64,000 bases of DNA from Vanilla planifolia (Eukaryota > Streptophyta > Magnoliopsida > Asparagales > Orchidaceae). The DNA lies in NCBI GenBank assembly GCA_023846275.1, contig CM043874.1, forward strand, positions 22,935,130 to 22,999,129, in the 5' to 3' direction. Shown one piece after another: positions 1-12,290 of the stretch. The position numbers and the translations under genes were made by a program. The notes beneath the pieces were generated by a model. That model was not told where the DNA came from. It did not search any database and saw only the letters and a list, made by a program, of their open reading frames with translations. Positions within the stretch are counted from its first letter, which is position 1; each line of letters begins with the position of its first letter.

Positions 1-2289
1 TTACAACTTCTATCAAAGAATCATTTCTGTGTTACATTATGTGAGAAGCTTATCATTGTTATTGAAGTTGAACTTTATTATGCGTATGCATTCTAGTTTT
101 TTCCAAAAAATTTTTTCATTGAGTTGACTTACTTGGAAAGTGAGAAAGAAAAGTATATTGGACCATATATTAGTCTATCCAATTTACAATACCATTGTGT
201 TGCTTGAATTCATTTAAGATAGTCGATCTTTCAATCAAACAATGCCCAATAGACAATCTAATAAGTTCATCTGGTGATCCAGTATGTATATAAAAACTTA
301 GTTTTAAAAATCTATTTTTAATGAGAAAAAAGTTCTTAGGTTAACTTATCTTTTATAACTATTTAATTTTACTCTCAGGTTTTCACCAATTATAATCCTT
401 GTGTATCAAAATATTAAGTCATATGTTGTGCATATTAAATAAAAAAATTTGATTTAAAATATTTATGTTCGATTATTGTGGGGACCAAACTCACCTTTTT
501 CTAGGTAGTGTTAGATCATCTTTTTCTTTTACTTTTCTTTGACTTCTTTTTGTATCCATTTTTTTATATTAAAAATGAGCAAGCAATCGTAAATATAGAA
601 ATTCATTATTGTAAAGCCATGTCAAGAAAAAACATTACCATTTCAGAATATAATTAAGAGGTTCTAATATAATGAAAATAAAAATTGTTAGATATTCATT
701 TGAGAAAATCAAAAAATAGGCATCTAATGATAGTATAAGCAACCAATCAAATTCATCTCTCCAATTCTCAATTAGATTTTTTAATTGCTATTTTTCACTA
801 TACATCAAGTAATATCAAATTAAATGCATGCATATAAGATACAAAACATGCATGCCATTTTCTAATTGTAATAGCCTTATCTTAGGATTGATCTCATTCA
901 CGAAGTTATCCTTTTTTTAACATGAATTCTTGCAATTCTTTTATTCTTATATTCTCTCTTTCTTTATCTCTCCTCTAATTAAGCTATAGATTTAGGAATT
1001 TCCCCAATATTCAAAACATCCTAGTACCCATTCAGTTGATTCCACACCTTTGCATTGATTCATACTTATTTTGATGTATTGATAATCTTTTACATAATTA
1101 TCATGCATTCCATATTTCAAATTTGTAACAACAACCTTGCTTGTTGAATCATATTGAAGTAATGTTCCACAAACTTTCAGTTATTTTATATATACAATGT
1201 ATTACACTCCCTCCTTATGTATCATATGTTTTGCTAAAGTTATTGATGCAAGGTCTAAGAGGAATCTCTACATGATATACTAAATGCTACTGCATTTGTC
1301 ATACATTCAAATCATTTATGAAAATAATGCACTCCTACTAATTAACATATTGTATAGTCATTCAAACGTACCTTAAATTTGGTCATATAACTCTTCTTTA
1401 TGTCATAAATTGTTTGATCATCGGTCCACTTAAAATACAAATCATTTCCTCAAAAGTATTATAGGCTCAATCTCTATCTTACATATGGTTTAGTAGGCCG
1501 CTTGACTCATTCATGTATTAAACTATCTATATAAGATAATGTATTGTGCATTTATTTTAAATGTGTCACATATTATCTATGATTTGTTCTATTTCACATG
1601 TTTGTTATTTATTTTTAGGTTGATACACTATACATTATTCATTAATGTACCATATATTTCCGCTAGTTACCTAATCTCACTTACGAATTCTTCATTTTGA
1701 TGAAATATAGTATACTTAGTATTAAAATATTGCATGTTTCTTATGGTTTCACTCTCAACGAAAGTATTGTCTATTGTTTGAGCATGACATACTTAATATT
1801 ATTATTATACCATAAGTTTCTTTAAATATTTTTTTTATATCTATTCATTTTTAGGTCTATCATACTATACAGGTAGCCTAACATATTATACATTGTAACT
1901 AATTTATTACAATAATTCTCATTTTTACAATGTTTAAGAGATGATATATCATAAAATTAGGCTAATGTAATTATGATGAGGTATGTTTTGAAGTTGTAAA
2001 ACAAATTCATGGAATATAATATTTTTAAATAAAAAAATATTAACATATTAGAGAAATTTTGGAAAGTGTCTCATAATTTAAAATTTAGACAAAAATGTTA
2101 TTTAAGCATACCAATAAGAAGAGCACTTCAATATGAGCCATTGAGTTTGTAATTTTTGAATGCTTATAAAAACTTAATAAAAAGTGAAGATGACAGGAAA
2201 AGCTTTGGTGATGGGAAAAGCATTTTGGAGGTAGTGACAGGAGGAGCACTTGAATAACATTTAAGACGCTATGCATTTGTGCTTGAGCA
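1..2289. other. AT-rich intergenic DNA, no gene
   Basis: Stop-rich in all frames, with no recognisable protein domain or RNA gene. The only structure I can support is the dispersed repeat copy at about 540-1015, listed separately. The rest is probably old, unrecognisable repeat DNA. Confidence 0.6.
540..1015 (+). repeat. Dispersed AT-rich repeat, copy 1
   Basis: This segment matches 10980-12290 by eye in the same orientation. Shared landmarks, in order, are a T-rich start followed by 'gagcaagcaatcgtaa' (about 575), 'catctaatgatagtat' (about 722), 'tacatcaagtaatatca' (about 803) and 'agctatagatttagga' (about 982). The counterparts in copy 2 are at about 11005, 11937, 12009 and 12244. Copy 2 holds roughly 800 bp more between its first and second blocks. 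No coding capacity is visible. The repeat class is unknown. Confidence 0.6.
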
Positions 2290-2336
2290 ATAGCTTCTAT
2301 CATTAATGGTTAGAAGGCCAATGAGGGATTTCCTTC

Positions 2337-2960
2337 ATGGTAATTCCCTTTACTCTTAAGGGTTCCTCTTCTCTCATTCATTCTTTTATAAAGGTTTTAA
2401 GGCAAGTGAAAGAGCCTTCTCTTGATAAAATTAAGCTAATATCATTCTATAAAAATGAACCAAAAGTGGCATTTGATGAAGATGAAACAAAAAAGCTGGC
2501 TACCCTTGTCGAGTTCATGACAATTTATGAATTCTTTCATGACAAACCTAACATGGTGGTCTTATGGCAAGTATTCTTGAAATTTGGCTTTAAAGGATTC
2601 TTTGCAATCGACTATTTGGACCATAAACATTCATTGATTCATTTCTCCATTAAGAAAGTATATTTGAAATGCTAGTTAAAAGAAATATGGAGCATTGACA
2701 AATTCCTCATAAGGGTTTGAAGTGGTCAAAATTCTTCTAGCTCAACTTTGAGCCTTTAGTTTTTCTAGTATGCATTTCCTTTTAGCATCTTCCACTCCAA
2801 TTGTTCAAAAAGTTTTATCTCTACTTGCCGTCATCAGTTATTAAAACACCTTTAAAATTGGACTTAGCAACAAACTATCCCTCTTGCTTACACATTGCTA
2901 AGATTTGTGTGAAGGTTGACCTCACTAAAGAGCTACCCAATTATATTTGAATATCTAAGA
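2337..2960 (+). pseudogene. LINE ORF1 remnant (DUF4283 domain)
   Basis: The open stretch 2337-2675 carries the DUF4283 pattern of plant LINE ORF1 proteins. It has a PKVAFDEDETKKLA start, then FKGFFAIDYLDHKHSLIHFS, which corresponds to the family's usual 'FKGDFSxGLLDxRHVLIRF' block. After a stop at 2675, homology continues in shifted frames: KEIWSIDKFLIRV (about 2682) and VKVDLTKELPNY (about 2909), the latter matching the family's 'VEVDLxKELPxR' segment. In intact LINEs this protein binds the element RNA. Here it is broken by several stops. Confidence 0.75.
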
Positions 2961-3627
2961 AATAGAGCTACAATAAAGGTGGCAAATGATAGAGGGTCAT
3001 ATATGAAAACCTTCCTTCCTTTTGCATACATTTACATAAAAAAGGTAATGTAAAGCACTAATATAAACTCCTCCATCAAAATCAAAGAAAAGAGGATCCA
3101 CTATATTAAGTTGTTTCTAATGAAAAGTTTTCTTATGTGAGTTCCCAATTGGAGCATACTACTCAATGTATTAATCAAGCATCTCAACAAGCCCTAATGA
3201 TAGATGTACCTCCTAGCCATCAAGAACTTTTTATAGACATCTTCTAAGCTTAACATGAACTGCATCCTTTTGTCAGAGGATATACAATTTAACACCTTGG
3301 ATCAAAGATCTCCACTAGATAAGATTAGAGATGATTATTATGATAAAGAAAATAAGACACCATAGAAAAGGAGGTCTATCTCCTTATCAAATTTTGAAAC
3401 CTCTTCTATCCAATGCCAAGACCACAAAGATGACTCACTTTCTTTCTAGCATTTCAACCAAGCTCTAAAAGAATAAATAGTAAGACTTGTCTTTTTCCTT
3501 AACATTGAAGAAGACTTCACCTTATTTAAAAATAAAAAGGTCTGACAAAGAAAAAATCAAATTCCTATATTGTCTCACCAATACTTAAGGTAAAAGCTAA
3601 AAGCCTCCATAGATCCCTTCTCTTCCT

Positions 3628-6600
3628 AATAATGTTTAATACCTTATTATGGAACATTTAGGAGGAGAATAACAAGAAGGTTACCACCCACTTATATTTA
3701 TCCTTAAGTTTTCCTTTTTAGTTTTATTTTAGCATCTTGTAGGTACAAGAAAACTTGATTTTTTTCTAACATAAATTACACTTTGATTGTAGTCTCATAA
3801 ATAAAAATAAACAAATTTGGATGTTTTGACATGAAAATTTCTCTTGTAAAGGGAAATTTATCATTGATTAATTACTACATGTTATGACCAGGATAGTTGA
3901 TTTGGCTAAGCAAGTAACTTGCACCTATGGAACAACCTCGATAATCACTCAGTTTCTATTACCTATTTACGACTAGTAAAATGAGTCTTCAACTTAATTG
4001 CTACACCGGATGAAAATAAAAGCACAACTTAATAAGACATTGGAGTTATGGTGTAATTTCATGATGCCATTCATCATTGTGGTCTTATTCATCTTTTTTC
4101 TTATGCTTCAGCTTCATGTGATTTGGGAGAAGGAAAGTTGCATAATATGAAAAAACAACTATCAAACTTCAGTGAAACAGTATTGTTGAGACAATTATTA
4201 TGGTTCTTATGTTCAACATCTAAGTAAAGCTCATTTGAATCACTCACTTACTACACATTCTGACAATAACAAACTCCAAACCAAGTACCTTCAACTTTCA
4301 ATATATGTGGATCAGTTATGCCTCCTTCCTTAATGTTATTAAGGAGATTGAATTTTGTTGATTGAAAGTAGAGGAGTGTATATAGTGTCCTAGAAAATTA
4401 AAAGACTTAAACTATCACAAAGAATGGAATTATCATTAGTTTAGCAACATCTTCGAAATCATTAGTGACGCTAGGTAGAAGGTTTTTGAGCTCAAAAGTA
4501 TATACAAACAATATCAAATTGATAAAGCTTTTAAGGATCTCATGGTTACTCAAAATCACCCAATACAGCTTTTAGGAATGAAGAAACTTAATGGTGTAAG
4601 AAAGCTAGGCTAAAATAGTAGCAAGAAGGGGATTGTTCCATTAAATTCTTTCATGTCTTAGTCAAAGCTAATCACAATACACTTAGCATTAATTAGATTA
4701 AAGGCTCCTAAGGTAATTGGCATAAGATTATTAGAAAATTGTGTTGTGGCAATGAACTTTTATCAAAATCTATTATGCAAAGTCTCATCTAATGAAGCTT
4801 GTATACTTACAAGCAACATTCTCACACTTCTCATAGTAGTTGATAATGCGTAATTACTAAAGTAGGTGATGCTTAAGGAACTCAAATAGACTAATCAAGA
4901 GATCATGTCCAAGCTCATTAAATTTAAAATAAATGAAAAAAATCAAGAGAATAGACAAAATGATGAAAATCAGTGATTTAGCATTAAATAGCAAGACCAC
5001 AAGATAGGCTGCATGTGGAGGCACATTCTAGATGTGTTGAAGCACATGTTGTAGAGTGTTAACCGAGCACCAAGCACAAAAACACAAGGATGCATGTAGA
5101 AGGGCACTATGTGTGGAGCACCTGTGCTCGCTGGTGTGTGGGCTTGAGTGAAAAAGGTGCATGTGTAGTGTACATGTGCTAGTCAACTACCTATTGCAAA
5201 TGCAGAACTGCATGTTCTCCAGCCTACCACTTACTTACACATGGACAGGAATAGAAAGGTTTATAATTTGTTGAATTTTGGAAATTTTAAATTTCTTCTA
5301 AAAATTACATATTTTTTATTTTATAATTAAAATTATATCCTAATATCTATATAAAGAGATGAGAAATATGTGTGAAGAAATTTAGAGGAATTTCAAAAAT
5401 GTTTTGAAGAATTCTAAAGAATATGAAGAGAATTCAAAAGAATTCAAAGAATTCTAAGAATAAAAAATTAATAAATTCAGAATCTCTTAAAGAAAAATTT
5501 TTTAGAAAATTCGATCTCCCTAAGGTAAAAGTCCTCTTCTTCTCCTTTCTTTTCTCATTATTTCTAACATTTCATAGATAGACCATGGATGGTGTTCAAC
5601 ATTGGCAAGAATAATTCTTCAGAGACCAATTGTCTTCACTAGATTATGTTTTATGCTTTCTTTGCTTAAATATTATTGGACAAGACATCTACATGGATGC
5701 TAGAGACATTATAAGAGGGTGCACCATTACAAAAAAATTAGTTAATGTCAATACTATTCTAATACCTAAAACAAAGAATCTAAATAGCTTTGCTAACTTT
5801 TTACCAATTTTTGTATATTTACATGTCTCAAAATGATCTTCTTCAAACTAATAGATCAATGATTTGTAAGAATTCTTACATAACTTAGTCCCTCATGAAT
5901 AGTTTAGTGCTACCAAGGGGAGATGTATTGAGGATAATTTTTTATAGCACAGGAGATGATTGAATCAATTAAAAAAAATATAGAGTCAAAAGTACATAAC
6001 TAATCTTGACATGAAGAATGCTTTTGGTTATATTTCTTAGAAATTTCTATTGAAAGTCTTGTTAAAATTGAATTTCAACAAGAAACTTTTTTGTCCATTA
6101 TGAATATATTATACTTCATTTGTTTTCTATCATTATTAATGCCCATTATTGAGGCTTTTCTAGGCCTTCAAAGATGCTAACCAAGGTAATTCACTTTCCC
6201 CTCTATTGTTCATTATGTTTATATGTTCTTTTAGCTAGGACCTTAATCAGTTATGCCTACAAGGTAAATTTCTCCCTTATGCTCTACCAAAAGGTTGTAT
6301 TAATGTTACTCACCTGTGCTTTACTGATGACATAATCATAATTTCTCAGGGAAATAAAAAATATATTCTTAACCTTGAGAATCTTACTAATTTGTTTCAA
6401 GAATAATCATGCCTCCTAATTAATAAATAAACAGGCCAATTTGTTTTGCTTCAAAATCCCCATAGCCTTCCTTGAATGTAGCTTGTCTTGAGAAATAAAG
6501 ATATCCATATTATTTAAACTACATTTAGAGAAGGTGACTAACAAATTTGTGGGTTGGAAACATCAATTACTTTCAATAGTTGGGAGATTGACCCTCATCA

Positions 6601-7860
6601 AACATATTCTTACATTGATGTCCATTCATAATTTCATGGTAATGAATCCATCCAAGTAATTTTTCTTGATAATGGAATGCTTGTTAATTGGATTTCTATG
6701 AAGTGACTCTAAATTGGGACTTAAAGAATGATGGAGTAGCTAGAGTATATCTTATTGGAGAAGATGGTCTAAGACTAAAAGGATTCGAAGATGTTCACAA
6801 GATTGAGTTAAAGGCTTTGTTGAAAATTAAAAAATGGACTTTATGGTCAAGACTTATGCAAGGTAAATATTGTGCACAAGACCAAAAGTTGGAGATCTTG
6901 ACTACATATAAATGTATATTATGGGTGAAGCATATGGTGGAAGCAGCACATAGAAAGCTCAAGTTCTAATCATTACAGTATTGGACATTAACTTCTAGTG
7001 AGAAATTCTCTTCTAATTTAGGCTTAAAACATGATAAAAAAAGAAAATGATTATATTTGACACCAAAATATAGATATGGAACACCCACATATCCCTTTAG
7101 ATATTCATTTTTCTATGAAGATTACATAAAGGTCTCTTGCCTTTCCCTAAGATTTTATGTAGGTCTGGCTTGCATCTTCAGTTAATGTGTCCCTATTGTT
7201 TGGCTATTGTTTCCCTAAATCATTTATTTGTTAGTTGTAAGTGTGCTTGCCTAGTTTGGAATTTTTTTTCTAAAGTTATGTACATTCCTTATTAATAGGG
7301 TCAAAATAATAAATACACTCTATGACATTGGTGAAACTATAAGCTATCTCAACTATGCTAGGGGAAATTATCACACTATTATCGAGTCTAGCTAGTTGAT
7401 AATTATGGAAAGTGCAAAAATTTCCCATTTCAAAGGGAGTATATTATAGACAAAAGAACATGTGCCAATGCCTGGTCTCTACTTTGCAAGATAGCTATTA
7501 GCTACACCTACACTCAAAAATGTTCAGATGATCTTAGACTTGTGACCATTAGGCTGCTACATCATTTTTCCAAAATTAAAGATATGAAAATTACTAAAGT
7601 TTGTTGGTTTTCTTTTCCCTTCAACTATTTAAAACTCAACTTAAACAACTAAGAAAAGTGATACTTGGGTGCTATAGAACTTGAATATAAGGAAATTATT
7701 AATGTGACTATGAGAAGTTCCTATGTTCATTAGCATAGGCTTCCCCATATAAAAAGCATTTTGGACATCTAACACATCAGTCCATTCAACGTTAACAAAT
7801 CTATAAGGAAGATAATGCAATTGTAAATGCCTTAGCACAATTAGCTAGCTCTTTTCATAG
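3628..7860 (+). pseudogene. LINE ORF2 remnant: endonuclease, reverse transcriptase, RNase H
   Basis: ORF2 begins with a decayed 'LLWN' endonuclease start near 3640. A linker segment reads FFHVLVKANH (about 4655). In the RT domain, ITKKLVNVNTILIPKTKN (about 5730) matches the conserved 'NxxxIVLIPK' block, QGNSLSPLLFI (about 6182) matches the 'QGDPLSPLLF' motif, and the catalytic box reads FTDD at 6320-6331. Downstream are a GLRLKGFEDVHK / LWSRLMQGKYC segment (6765-6880) and an RNase H-like tail, IYKEDNAIVNALAQLAS (about 7800). Frameshifts throughout show it is non-functional. The LTR at 4974-5585 splits it. Confidence 0.8.
4974..5585 (+). mobile_element. Solo LTR (Ty3/gypsy) inside LINE ORF2
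   Basis: About 612 bp, which fits the 616-621 bp LTRs of the element at 28937-33540. It shares their layout: a start like TGATTTAG, a GC-richer part full of cacatg/catgtg words, an AT-rich part with a 'ctatataaagagatgag' TATA region (about 5350), a pyrimidine-rich stretch, and an end reading 'atagatagacca' where the other LTR ends read 'gtagatagatca'. LINE sequence resumes just after it. I could not find a matching target-site duplication, so the boundaries may be off by a few bases or the duplication has decayed. Confidence 0.68.
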
Positions 7861-10800
7861 AGTTAATACTTGGAAAGTAAGCAACTCCTTAATTTATTAT
7901 AAGCCTTGCTATACTAAATGAAGGAAGTTTTTCATACCTAAGGATCAATCATTACATTAAAAACTATGCCCTCAGTTCGAGTTAATTGGTGGTCAGATGT
8001 AGACACTATTTCTAGAGTAGTTTCACTCTTAGCTTTTATTGTAGAGCCTACTTATTCTCACTCCTCTTATATTTTGAGGTAGATGCTGACTTAGGGTTTT
8101 GTTTGCATGACTAAGAATTTTTATACTCTATTTCTCTATTTTGGACACAACATTTGAGTTTTAAAAAATAATAAGGATATAAATATAAGTTTAGAATTTG
8201 AATTGGCTATAATTATAATTTTTTGGAGGGATGTTAATGCAATTTTTAGAATTGGGTAGGATTATAATTTCATAAATCTTAATGGAGGTATAATTAACTT
8301 TGTGGAGGATAAATGTATATAAACAAAATGTTGTTGATATATGCAAACACAGCACTACTAAAAAGGTAATGTTTAACTACAACAATAGTGACAAAAATAG
8401 TGTATTCAAATAATATTACTTATGATGACAATTTAACTTGAGATGATTTCCAAGCTAATTTAAAAATAAATTAATATTGATTTCAAAAGGTAAACTAACT
8501 TTTTTACCACCTTAACTCAATATTTAAGCTTGTGATCTAACCTCCCCCAACATGCTTTCAAAATTGTCCTCCATTGTGGGTTTACAAGAGGCTTTGGTTT
8601 TACTCTATTGTGTATACGAATAGTCAGGACGTTGACTGAGGTGTTGTTGATGTGTTGTCCAAATAGATCTATAATTTTGGACACTCTTAGTTGAGAGTTC
8701 GTAGTCATTTTTGAGATATTATTTTGTTTTTTCTTTGTTTTTACTATATTACATAGAATTATCATGGATCTTTTGAAATGAACGTGGGGAGCAAGTTTTA
8801 CTAAGGTGCTCAGTTTTGTTGTAGGAATAAAAGGGGAGGAGGTTTTTCCTATCAAGGTGTTGCATTATAGAGAGAAAGAGAGATATGAGAGCAAAGATCC
8901 ATTCATCGATGGGTTTAATTTTAACCAAACTAGTGAGTTAGGTAGTGTGCACTATTTCATTCATATTAAATCTGTATAGTCAACCTCGGTCATGCACAGG
9001 CATGTAGGTCCCATGTGAGCTGCTCTAATATGGGTGTAGGAATTTAACCCACAATAAACCAAGTTTAGGATTGGGATCCCATGGTTTAAACAACTGGTAG
9101 AGAAAGAGAAATCATGCAAAAGTTTGTTTAAACACTCACTTGACCAATTCAGAAATAAGATCAATCAATCCATTACTTATTTTTGTATAAAGGAGAGAGA
9201 AAATAGAAGAGATAGTTAGAAAAAATCATAATAATAATAAATAGAAGTAAATAAAAATACATAAAGTTTAAAATGACTAAAATAAATAAAATAATAATAA
9301 ATAATGAATATAAAAAAATGAAAGAGGGCCAATGGTTATGAAAGAATTAAGTAGGAAAATGAAAGCATTTGGGGACATATATGAAGTAATTAATAAGCAT
9401 TTAATTGTGCAATAATTATTATGGGATCGATTATGCCTAGATAGAGTAATATTATGAATTTTATAAAAAAAAGGATTATGTAATAATTTATGTACGTAAG
9501 CATAAAAGGCATTATAGTATTGGATTCAAGTATATAAATCTAATAGCCTATGATGTAACATAATATTATATTTTCTTATATTTTTATATGATGTAGCAAA
9601 TATTATGTTGCAATAGTTATGGCTTTTATTTCTATGGTTACATGGATAATTAGTTTGGCAAAATCTCTACTTGCAAGTTATTCTACTTGTTATGATTTTC
9701 TCATAAATAGAATAAATCAATTGAATGGAAACATATACTAATTATAAAATCAACATTTGGTATGGCATGATAATTAGTTTATAATATAAAATAAAAAGAA
9801 GACAAAAATCAATCTTTAAGACCAAATCCTCATATTACTTCTACAAGGATGCTCTTAAGGATAAGATGCCCTTATGACCTAGTGTGATAGGGCAAGGACT
9901 TCCTGATGGTGAGGATATCCTTATACATTTTATAGTTAATTTTAAGATACTCTCTTATTTGATAGATGTTAGCTAATGTTATATAATATTGATTATTGAA
10001 TCCAAAGGACAATTATTCAAAGAAAACTTTAGAATTTATGAAAAATAATACATGTAAAATTAGAAATAAAGTAACATTCATGGAAAATATTTATGGCATT
10101 ATTGGTTTCTCATGCATCATTTTCTTATTTTTAGATATTACTTTATACTGATGTGATTTTTATTATTTTATATTTTATTAGTTATCTTATTTAATTTATC
10201 TACTAAACTCATTAGAGTCTCATTAGTATTTATATCATAAGAACATCTAAAGCACTTAAAGATAAGGATATTGAGGCTATGAGGGATGCTCCTATCTCTG
10301 ATATTTGAGAATAGGTAATGCATTATTTGTGTTAGCCTTTTGGTATGGTGTTGCATTATAGATTTTAGTTTTATAGTTATTCTGAGTTGGATGATTATAT
10401 ATATTTTATATCTATGAACTTTTAGTTATGAAAATGTTTTATTTTTTTTCTATGACATTATCTAAATGGATTTAGGAAATATGTTTCATTGACATGTCCC
10501 TACCTAGGTTTAGTGTCCTCATTTGTCCTATTAATTATTTTAAAACTCTAATTTATCTATATTATTATACATATGATTTGCTGGGGCTTTGATATATTGT
10601 ATATTATCATTAATGTGTCATATGTTAGGCTTATTTTCAATGTTATAGATCTAAAAGTTTCTTCATTCTTCCTAATATTCTTACAATGAACAATTAAGAT
10701 AAAATTAACAAACTAAGAAATATAAATATATAACATATATGTTTTTTCTTTACAATATCCATCTATTCTTACCACCCAATGTTGTTATGTTCTTCCTAAT

Positions 10801-10979
10801 TTGCATACCTTAGGTTTTTACATGTTTAGAATATCATCATAGATCTTTCCAGTCTAATTTTATATCTTAGGTTTAATTCTTTCAAAGTTCACATCTTAGG
10901 TTTTCCATTTTCTTATAGTTCTCTATCTTAGGACTACAATGTTAACTTCTTCTTTTGCCATTTTTTGGTATATTTAGGA
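7861..10979. other. AT-rich intergenic DNA, no gene recognised
   Basis: Short open frames occur on the minus strand at 8517-8855 and 8961-9164, but I recognise no domain in them and they have no supporting splice or promoter context. Around 10800-10930 the phrase 'cttaggttt' or a near variant recurs about four times at irregular spacing. The remainder is low-complexity AT-rich sequence, probably eroded repeats. Confidence 0.55.
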
Positions 10980-12290
10980 ATCCATTTTTTTATAATAAAA
11001 GCAAGTAAGCTATCACAATTATGAAAACAAATTTTGTAATGACATATTAATCTAGCACATGGCTATTTTGAAATAAGTTTCACAAAATTCTATGGCAACA
11101 AAAATAAAACTATTATATGTTCATCACTAAATAAATAGAACTAGTTATCATAGTAACTTATACATCTTTATATAAACTCATAACATTTTTGACCAAAATA
11201 GTGAAAATATTATCTCCCTTATTGTTTCCCTTGAGTTTCATATTGTGTTTTATTATTTCTTAAAATATTAAATAATAAAATAAACTAAGCTAATACTAAT
11301 TAACTTAGTGACAAAATAATGTTTCATATATGTAAAGTAAACATTTTGGGGTCATGTTGCATTCTAGGTCCATATCACATAATAAGATATGAAAACAACA
11401 TGCAAAAATTATATAAATAAAATTTTCAACTTATGTTTTGAAATTCATCTAATAATCTATTTGAAGGAATTATGTATATTCATTCTAGCACTTTTTTATG
11501 TTTTCAAAATTTATCATTCCCTTTTAATAGGTTCTATAAAAGAATTTAGTAATTTTAAATTATTTTGGTCTTCTCATCCTAAATATGTTATTTTGGAATG
11601 AAATTTACCCTATAATGACCCCTTTGGCTCCACCTCTAAAGCATGTTATTCTTGCCTGACTCTTCTTTCGAAACATATTATTTCTAAATGGGATATGCCA
11701 CTTTAAACAACCACCAATTAAGCCTTTTCTCAAAAATAAAATTTCCATTACAAACAATGTTCGTTTTGACTCATTTTTTTATTTTCCTTTTTTTCCAATT
11801 CACTTGTAAAAATAATTTAATTTTTGTGATACTTCACTTTTTCTTTATTAGTCATTCACAAGATACTATAACATGCTCATTTACATTAGAATTATGAAAT
11901 CAACTTAAAACATAATAACATGCTAAAACTATAAACATCTAATGGTATTACAAGAAACCAATAAATTTTTCTATTGAAATCTCAAATTAAATATTTTCAT
12001 TGCTATTGGTCATTATACATCAAGTAACATCACCTCAAATAAATGCATATAGAGTACAATACCTATCTACTTTTTTTTATTGTAGTGGTCTCACCTTAAG
12101 ATTGCTTTTGTTCACAAAATTGACTTTGTTTTATCAAACCCTAATTCATTTTCTTAAAGATTTAATCTCTTTGCATAGCTACATAAAGGAATTCTCCCAA
12201 TTCCTTCTTCTCTTCTCTCTTTTCTTTTTGCTTCTTCTATTTGACTATAGATTTAGAATTTTTGCCAATTTTAAAAACTTTTATAATAGC
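10980..12290 (+). repeat. Dispersed AT-rich repeat, copy 2 (longer)
   Basis: This is the second copy of the repeat at 540-1015, in the same orientation. The homologous blocks lie at about 10980-11135 and 11935-12290. The roughly 800 bp between them has no counterpart in copy 1, so it is either an insertion here or a deletion there. The open frames inside (11389-11601, 11688-11897, 12000-12299) are rich in Phe and Leu because the DNA is T-rich, and they look like chance frames rather than genes. Confidence 0.58.

Larger units (their letters stand above)
2290..7860 (+). mobile_element. Degenerate full-length L1-type LINE (copy 1)
   Basis: On the plus strand, remnants occur in the order expected of a plant L1 LINE: an ORF1 DUF4283 domain (about 2337-2960), the ORF2 endonuclease start (about 3628), a linker with a TKFFH-like motif (about 4640), reverse transcriptase (about 5640-6420), post-RT and zinc-knuckle regions (6540-7260) and an RNase H-like end (about 7640-7860). 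Frames are broken by many stops and frameshifts, so the element is dead. An LTR-like insertion interrupts ORF2 at 4974-5585. The exact 3' end and poly(A) tail could not be placed. Confidence 0.82.

Noticed and set aside
2085..2303. 72-codon minus-strand open frame before LINE copy 1
   Set aside because: It is T-rich antisense and overlaps the LINE 5' region. No homology was recognised.
8517..9164. Two minus-strand open frames of 112 and 67 codons
   Set aside because: No domain, no second exon and no repeat-family match. Their length is within chance for this size of window.
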